From contig NC_012108.1 in assembly GCF_000020365.1 (NCBI RefSeq), positions 806,001-870,000 on the forward strand: a stretch of DNA of 64,000 nt. The letters are read 5' to 3'. The stretch's first letter is position 1. Each line of letters begins with the position of its first letter. Below, piece by piece: positions 59,951 through 64,000 of this stretch. Made by a program: the position numbers and the translations under genes. Under the pieces are notes generated by a model, which did not search any database, was not told where the DNA came from, and worked only from the letters and a program-made list of their open reading frames with translations. Origin of the DNA: Desulforapulum autotrophicum HRM2 (GTDB lineage: Bacteria > Desulfobacterota > Desulfobacteria > Desulfobacterales > Desulfobacteraceae).

Positions 59951-60128
59951 CCCTCTTTGGTCGCCCTGACCGGAACATTGTAAACCAAAGGGGGTAGGAT
60001 TTTTGCCCTTCCAGGCGTTAAGAAGCGCAGGTCGTTTGAGGACTTTAGCCCGCAGTTCCTGCGCTTTAGTCTGGAGGGGCAAAAATCCTCTCGACGTTTA
60101 CCGTTCCGGTCAGGGAAACCCAAAAGGG
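59951..60128. repeat. Long imperfect inverted repeat (~80-nt arms)
   Basis: Arms 59951-60031 and 60058-60128: CCCTGACCGGAAC, GTAAAC, AGGATTTTTGCCC, TCCAG and AAGCGCAGG on the left all recur inverted on the right. The gap 59766-60298 contains this structure and otherwise no gene. It may be a non-autonomous mobile element. Confidence 0.8.
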
Positions 60129-60263
60129 CGGAATGGTACGATCGCCTGCCCTGTATTATCGAGTTTCATGCTTGGTTGTGTCTGCCAGGACATGTGGGGT
60201 CTACGAAAAAAATAAGTGTAGCCCTTGAAACAGCGGCGTCTGTCCCGGAAAGTAACGCAATCA

Positions 60264-60293
60264 AAACGTTACCTGATGGTTAAGGTAACGTTT
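60264..60293. terminator. Perfect 11-bp hairpin after btuF-cbiZ
   Basis: AAACGTTACCT / AGGTAACGTTT with an 8-base loop, 5 bp beyond the stop codon of the corrinoid gene. A T-run on the minus strand is weak. Confidence 0.6.
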
Positions 60294-60298
60294 GCGAA

Positions 60299-62317
60299 TT
60301 ACATGGCCATGTTGTGGCGTGCGGCAATACCGCTAATTAATCCGTTAAAAATCATTTCCAGGGGTTCAGGCAGAAAATGGGTGGATTCAAAGGCCGTGAT
60401 CTTCTCAATGGGGTGGCCTGCAATTTTTTCAGTCATGGTTTTTACCGTGGAGGAAAAGGCCAGGAGATTGTTCAATTGTCCCCGTTCCACGGCATCACTA
60501 AGTGCAAATGCCTGTTCCACGAGGGCTGCATATTCAGGCATTAACAGCAGGGTTTCAAGCTCGCCTGCCATGGTGGAATCTGGGCGGGTTTTACAGCACT
60601 GGCAGTCCGAATCTTTGGCCAGGGTCTGGAGGGTGATGTTACGTTCTTTCAGGCGCTGGAACACATTGCGCCTGGTGAGTAGACCGTTTTGTAGAAATAT
60701 GGCCTGTTTAACACCGTCATAAGCGGCTTTTGCAATGAGTTCCCCCATTTTTGTGTGACCGCCGGCACCGTCAATGGGTGGGCCATCTCCCCGGACCACA
60801 ATGATATTGTCAGTTCCAGTGCCCGTTGCCTGGAGATTAAGGGGATCATCTGTGCTTCTGATGTCAAGATCGGCCAGGGCAGCGCTTTTTCCTTCGGTGA
60901 TCGAGATGATGGCCCGGGTCATTGCCCGATGGGAAAGCCGCATGTTGGTCATGAGGATGATGTTGATGGTTCCGGGCTCATAACAATAGCCTGTGGAACG
61001 GGAGGCCCGCTGGGCATTGGAACAGACACCGGCGGTGACAACGGCCGTGACGGTCATATCACGGTAAAGTTTATCCGTTACCGTGAGATGGTCCATGTCT
61101 GCCCCGGTCATTAAAAGGGCAGAGGAGGCGGGGTCCCTCTTGACAGTGGTGAGTATGCGGGATATCACCGGGGCCAGATCTGCACCATGGGGCATATTCC
61201 AGGCAGGCGGTGGCAGATAGTGGTTGGCCACCGTGGTTATTCCTGTTTTAAACCCCTCCAGGGTGGAGAGCACCTCCTGGGGGGTGGTAAAATCAATGAC
61301 CAGGGTTTTTTGCTTGAAATCGGCAATGCGACTGGTTACTCTGCGGCTTTCCTTGACCAGGTTCTGGTGGATGGGGATGGGTTCACTCGTAAGCAGTTCA
61401 TCCGGATGGACCTGGTTGCCCGGGGTGAAGAACGCTTCGTTGTAAATGGACGCTGCCAGCCACTGGACAAAGTAACCGGTATAGGTGGAAACACGGCAGG
61501 TCATCTCACAGGGGAAGTAGAGGATCCGGTTGTTTTTGACGGCATCCACATCCTTCCATCCTGGTCGGTTGAAATATTTTTCCGCCGCCTTTCTATCCTC
61601 CCCGCATCCAAAGATCACCTGGGGATTGAACTTTTGCCATTGTTCCAGGCTGACTTCAGCGACCATGCCATCCCCTTCAGGTGCCATGGGAACACCACCG
61701 GCACGGATTACCAGCTGATTTAAAAAGGCGTTGGCCGTGGGGGTCATCACCCGGTCCCGGCCCATGAGCCTGAAGACCCGTTTTCTCTCCATGCCGTCCA
61801 GTTTTGCAAGTTTTTCAGCAATAACGGCCATGTCTTCTTCCATGGCCGCAAGCAGGGTTTTGCCGTTTTTTCCCCTGTTAAAAATACGGGCAAGGGTTTC
61901 AATGTTTTGAATGCCCTGGTCATAGGAGGTGATGTCCAGGCAGAGGGTTTTGATGTTCAGGGCGTCCAGCTGTTCCACGGTTTTTTCTTGAAAACCTGAG
62001 ACAAACACCACATCGGGGTTCAATGCTTTTATCCTTTCAACACTGGGGGAGGAGAAGCCGCCCACGATGGGTTTATGGCTTTTCTGGCAGGGCAGGGAAC
62101 TGTGGTAAGTCACTCCCGCAAGGGATTCTGCCGCCCCCAGGTTGCAGATGATCTCGGTAATCGACGGAACAATGGAGATTGCCCGCATGGGGGGAGTGTC
62201 AAAATGGACTTGCCTTCCCCGGCTATCGGTGATGTCCACACCTGCAGTTGAAGTTGTTACCATTATCAGAACCATGATAATGGCTTTCAATGTCGTCATT
62301 GATGCTTTTTTGTTCAT
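60299..62317 (-). CDS. BtuF-CbiZ fusion: corrinoid-binding protein with adenosylcobinamide amidohydrolase
   Basis: 672 residues. Signal peptide LKAIIMVLIMVTTSTAG, then a BtuF/FepB-type binding domain (residues ~30-310: RAISIVPSITEIICNLGAAESLAGVTYHS, NPDVVFVSGF). Residues ~335-560 are a CbiZ amidohydrolase: VVTAGVCSNAQRAS, GTINIILMTNMRLSHRAMTRAIISITEGKSAALADL, ATGTGTDNIIVVRGDG and GHTKMGELIAKAAYDGV. CbiZ removes the aminopropanol arm so that a corrinoid can be rebuilt with a different lower ligand. An extra ~110-residue helical tail follows (residues ~560-672). Fused behind a signal peptide, the amidohydrolase would act in the periplasm. It is 33 bp after the TonB receptor gene. Confidence 0.88.
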   Translation of the reverse strand: MNKKASMTTLKAIIMVLIMVTTSTAGVDITDSRGRQVHFDTPPMRAISIVPSITEIICNLGAAESLAGVTYHSSLPCQKSHKPIVGGFSSPSVERIKALNPDVVFVSGFQEKTVEQLDALNIKTLCLDITSYDQGIQNIETLARIFNRGKNGKTLLAAMEEDMAVIAEKLAKLDGMERKRVFRLMGRDRVMTPTANAFLNQLVIRAGGVPMAPEGDGMVAEVSLEQWQKFNPQVIFGCGEDRKAAEKYFNRPGWKDVDAVKNNRILYFPCEMTCRVSTYTGYFVQWLAASIYNEAFFTPGNQVHPDELLTSEPIPIHQNLVKESRRVTSRIADFKQKTLVIDFTTPQEVLSTLEGFKTGITTVANHYLPPPAWNMPHGADLAPVISRILTTVKRDPASSALLMTGADMDHLTVTDKLYRDMTVTAVVTAGVCSNAQRASRSTGYCYEPGTINIILMTNMRLSHRAMTRAIISITEGKSAALADLDIRSTDDPLNLQATGTGTDNIIVVRGDGPPIDGAGGHTKMGELIAKAAYDGVKQAIFLQNGLLTRRNVFQRLKERNITLQTLAKDSDCQCCKTRPDSTMAGELETLLLMPEYAALVEQAFALSDAVERGQLNNLLAFSSTVKTMTEKIAGHPIEKITAFESTHFLPEPLEMIFNGLISGIAARHNMAM

Positions 62318-62350
62318 TGTTTTACTCCTGCTGCAGGTGGGACATCCATA

Positions 62351-64000
62351 TCAATAGGTCAGCTTGATACCGGCATAGGCGGACACACCGGCCCTGGCGT
62401 AGCTGAAAGCCTCTTCATAATATTCGTCAAAGAGGTTGTCCACCCGGCCAAACAGCTCAACATGGTCGTTGAATGTCCAGGAGGCTGCCAGGTTAACCAG
62501 GGTGTAGGCATCCAGGGTGCCAACGGCATTGCCATTCTTGTCGTATGCAGAGGAGGAAGCCTTTCGGTCATCCACCCACTGAACCTCCAGGTTCAAGAGG
62601 CCCTTGTCCAGAAATCCATACCGGGTGTTCAAAGATACCTTGTTTTCAGGACGGCGAACCAGCGCCTCACCATCTGGATCTTCAGTGTCCGTATAGGTAT
62701 AACTGAGCATGAATCCCAGGGTGTCCATGGGATCCCAGCCGGTAAAAAATTCAACACCCTGGGTCTGGGTCTCACCATCGGCCTGGGTGTATGTCCAGGT
62801 GGTTGTGTCAAAGTCGATGCGGTTGTCATAATCCATGGAAAAGTAGGTGACGCCCATGGTAAGGGTGTTATTCATGAGCTTTTGTTCAAGGCCGATATCC
62901 CATCCATCGCTCTCTTCGGCATCAAGATCGGCATTGCCATAGTTGGGATCATACAGTTCGTAAAGGGATGGTGCACGGAAACCTGTGCCATAGCTTGCCT
63001 TGAGGGTGGTGCCGGTGGCGGAGATGGTGTAGGCGGGTGCCACTCTATAGGTTGCCTTATTGCCAAAGGTTTCATGGTCATCCACACGCACGCCAGCAAT
63101 GATAACCAGATTGTCCACGGCAAGGAATTGATCCTGGATCCAGTAGCTTTTGGTATCCACTGTTTTTTCATCAAACTTTGACGCCCAGGTTCCAAAGGAC
63201 TCTGATTCCATGCTCTCTTCATAGTAGGATGCACCAATGGAGAGTACGTGGGAATTAAAGTTTAAGTCCCCCTGCCATGAAACGGTTTGAGTGTCACCAT
63301 CGTAGGTGGATGTTTTGTCACCGTCTTCAAAATAATCTCTATCCTGCTGACTCATCTGCCAGGTGAGCTTTGAAGTCAGAAAGTTATTGAAAAATCTATT
63401 GTTGATGTCTACCTTGCCGAAGGTCTGCCTGGAGTCGGTATTGGCATCACCATCTTCAGCATAGCCGCCCCAGTTGTATGCATCCGTGTCCACGTCCGAG
63501 TCAATATGGCGCAGGACTGCGCTGATGTTAAAATCGTCTGTGATGGAAACACCTGCATTGGCGGACAGGGTCATGTTCTCGTACCCGTCATCTTCGTCGG
63601 TGCTTGTCCCCTGGGGAATATCGTTGTTCGCATCGTTGGCAACGGAGTAACCGTCGATCCGGGTCTTTGATGCTGAAATGGCAAAGTTGACCTTGTCTGT
63701 TGCACCCGCGGCGCTGGCTCCAGCCTTCCATGTGCCATAGGAGCCTGCTTCAAATTTTGCCGACGCAGAAGGTGCTTTCTTTCCTTTCTGGGTGATGATG
63801 TTGATGACACCGGCGGTGGCATTACTGCCGTACATGACGCTCATGGCCCCACGAATAACTTCGATCCGTTCGATGTTGTCCACATTGATATTGCCAATAT
63901 CCGCCCCCCTGCTAGCCCCGGAAACATCGTTGATCATGATGCCGTCAATGAGTATCAATGTGTTCTTTGAGTCAGCCCCCCGGGTGAACACAGAGGTCGC
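62351..64000 (-). CDS. btuB: TonB-dependent outer-membrane receptor, BtuB-like (5' end outside window)
   Basis: 550 residues in the window, open to the right edge. Plug domain: SVFTRGADSKNTLILIDGIMINDVSGASRGADIGNINVDNIERIEVIRGAMSVMYGSNATAGVINIITQKG. Then a 22-stranded-barrel-type region rich in alternating aromatic strands, ending in a terminal SAYAGIKLTY beta-signal. The downstream BtuF-CbiZ gene identifies the substrate as a corrinoid. The promoter and any cobalamin riboswitch would lie outside the window. Confidence 0.9.
   Translation of the reverse strand, partial: ATSVFTRGADSKNTLILIDGIMINDVSGASRGADIGNINVDNIERIEVIRGAMSVMYGSNATAGVINIITQKGKKAPSASAKFEAGSYGTWKAGASAAGATDKVNFAISASKTRIDGYSVANDANNDIPQGTSTDEDDGYENMTLSANAGVSITDDFNISAVLRHIDSDVDTDAYNWGGYAEDGDANTDSRQTFGKVDINNRFFNNFLTSKLTWQMSQQDRDYFEDGDKTSTYDGDTQTVSWQGDLNFNSHVLSIGASYYEESMESESFGTWASKFDEKTVDTKSYWIQDQFLAVDNLVIIAGVRVDDHETFGNKATYRVAPAYTISATGTTLKASYGTGFRAPSLYELYDPNYGNADLDAEESDGWDIGLEQKLMNNTLTMGVTYFSMDYDNRIDFDTTTWTYTQADGETQTQGVEFFTGWDPMDTLGFMLSYTYTDTEDPDGEALVRRPENKVSLNTRYGFLDKGLLNLEVQWVDDRKASSSAYDKNGNAVGTLDAYTLVNLAASWTFNDHVELFGRVDNLFDEYYEEAFSYARAGVSAYAGIKLTY

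Noticed and set aside
59766-60298. Cobalamin riboswitch near the corrinoid genes
   Set aside because: The region is downstream, not upstream, of the minus-strand corrinoid operon, and no B12-box-like sequence was seen; the large inverted repeat explains the structure.
1-64000. tRNA or rRNA genes
   Set aside because: No T-arm GGTTCGAATCC-type motif with a matching acceptor stem and no rRNA-like stretch was noticed on either strand; small RNAs cannot be excluded by eye.

Overview
The window looks like a chromosomal segment of a strictly anaerobic, sulfate-reducer-like member of the Desulfobacterota (Desulfobacteraceae-type). This is an inference from gene content. It has a non-pyrrolysine MttB/MtgB methylamine-type methyltransferase set with corrinoid proteins, corrinoid salvage genes (TonB receptor, BtuF-CbiZ fusion), a DUF1638 protein, an octaheme cytochrome c, sigma-54 regulation, and CoA-ester metabolism (acyl-CoA synthetase, acetyl-CoA hydrolase-GNAT fusion). 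No rRNA, tRNA or convincing CRISPR array was seen.

Layout. 1-7.1 kb: end of a PEP-utilising enzyme, a sensor kinase, a small heat-shock protein, a BASS-type transporter, a queuosine-precursor transporter and an N-truncated urocanase. 7.1-14.6 kb: AT-rich accessory DNA with a thioesterase, a HigBA toxin-antitoxin pair with a predicted leaderless promoter, decayed genes (cyclase, Fic-type C-terminus), a flavin disulfide reductase and small orphan proteins. 14.1-23.1 kb: an island bracketed by two 768-bp direct repeats that carry the end of an M15 peptidase gene. Inside it are a PAS-LuxR regulator, a corrinoid protein and an intact 4,588-bp Tn7/Mu-like transposon with TG...CA ends, paired end-binding sites and a 6-bp target duplication. 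The transposon sits inside a remnant of a 2-hydroxyacyl-CoA-dehydratase-type activase gene. 23.1-26.5 kb: YkgJ, DksA/TraR and CoA-transferase/GNAT genes. 26.6-34.9 kb: a glycine-betaine-type demethylation locus (two BCCT transporters, MtgB, MtgC, MtgA and a sigma-54 activator) with two matching -24/-12 promoters. 35.5-46.9 kb: a four-gene protease cluster. 47-64 kb: hflX, an octaheme HAO-like cytochrome, a sensor kinase with a binding-protein domain, tyrA, aldolase, acyl-CoA synthetase, DUF503, DUF1638 and corrinoid uptake.

The strongest candidate for an undescribed system is 35538-46944. Gene 1 is an alpha/beta-hydrolase fused to a CHAT protease. Gene 2 is a PAS/GAF sensor whose histidine-kinase core has lost its phospho-acceptor His. 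Gene 3 is a receiver-like domain, with His in place of the phospho-acceptor Asp, fused to a second CHAT protease. Gene 4 is a PGRP/amidase, a GHSAG alpha/beta-hydrolase and a metacaspase in one chain. It reads like a two-component pathway whose phosphotransfer chemistry has been discarded and whose output is three caspase-clan proteases plus lipid- and murein-directed hydrolases. A cell-death or defence role is inferred, not shown.

A second theme is a family of nested-palindrome repeats (27.5, 35.0, 50.4 and 58.9 kb, with a half copy of one subtype at 4.7 kb). They keep constant frame motifs but carry different, internally matched hairpin arms, and they tend to abut gene 3' ends.
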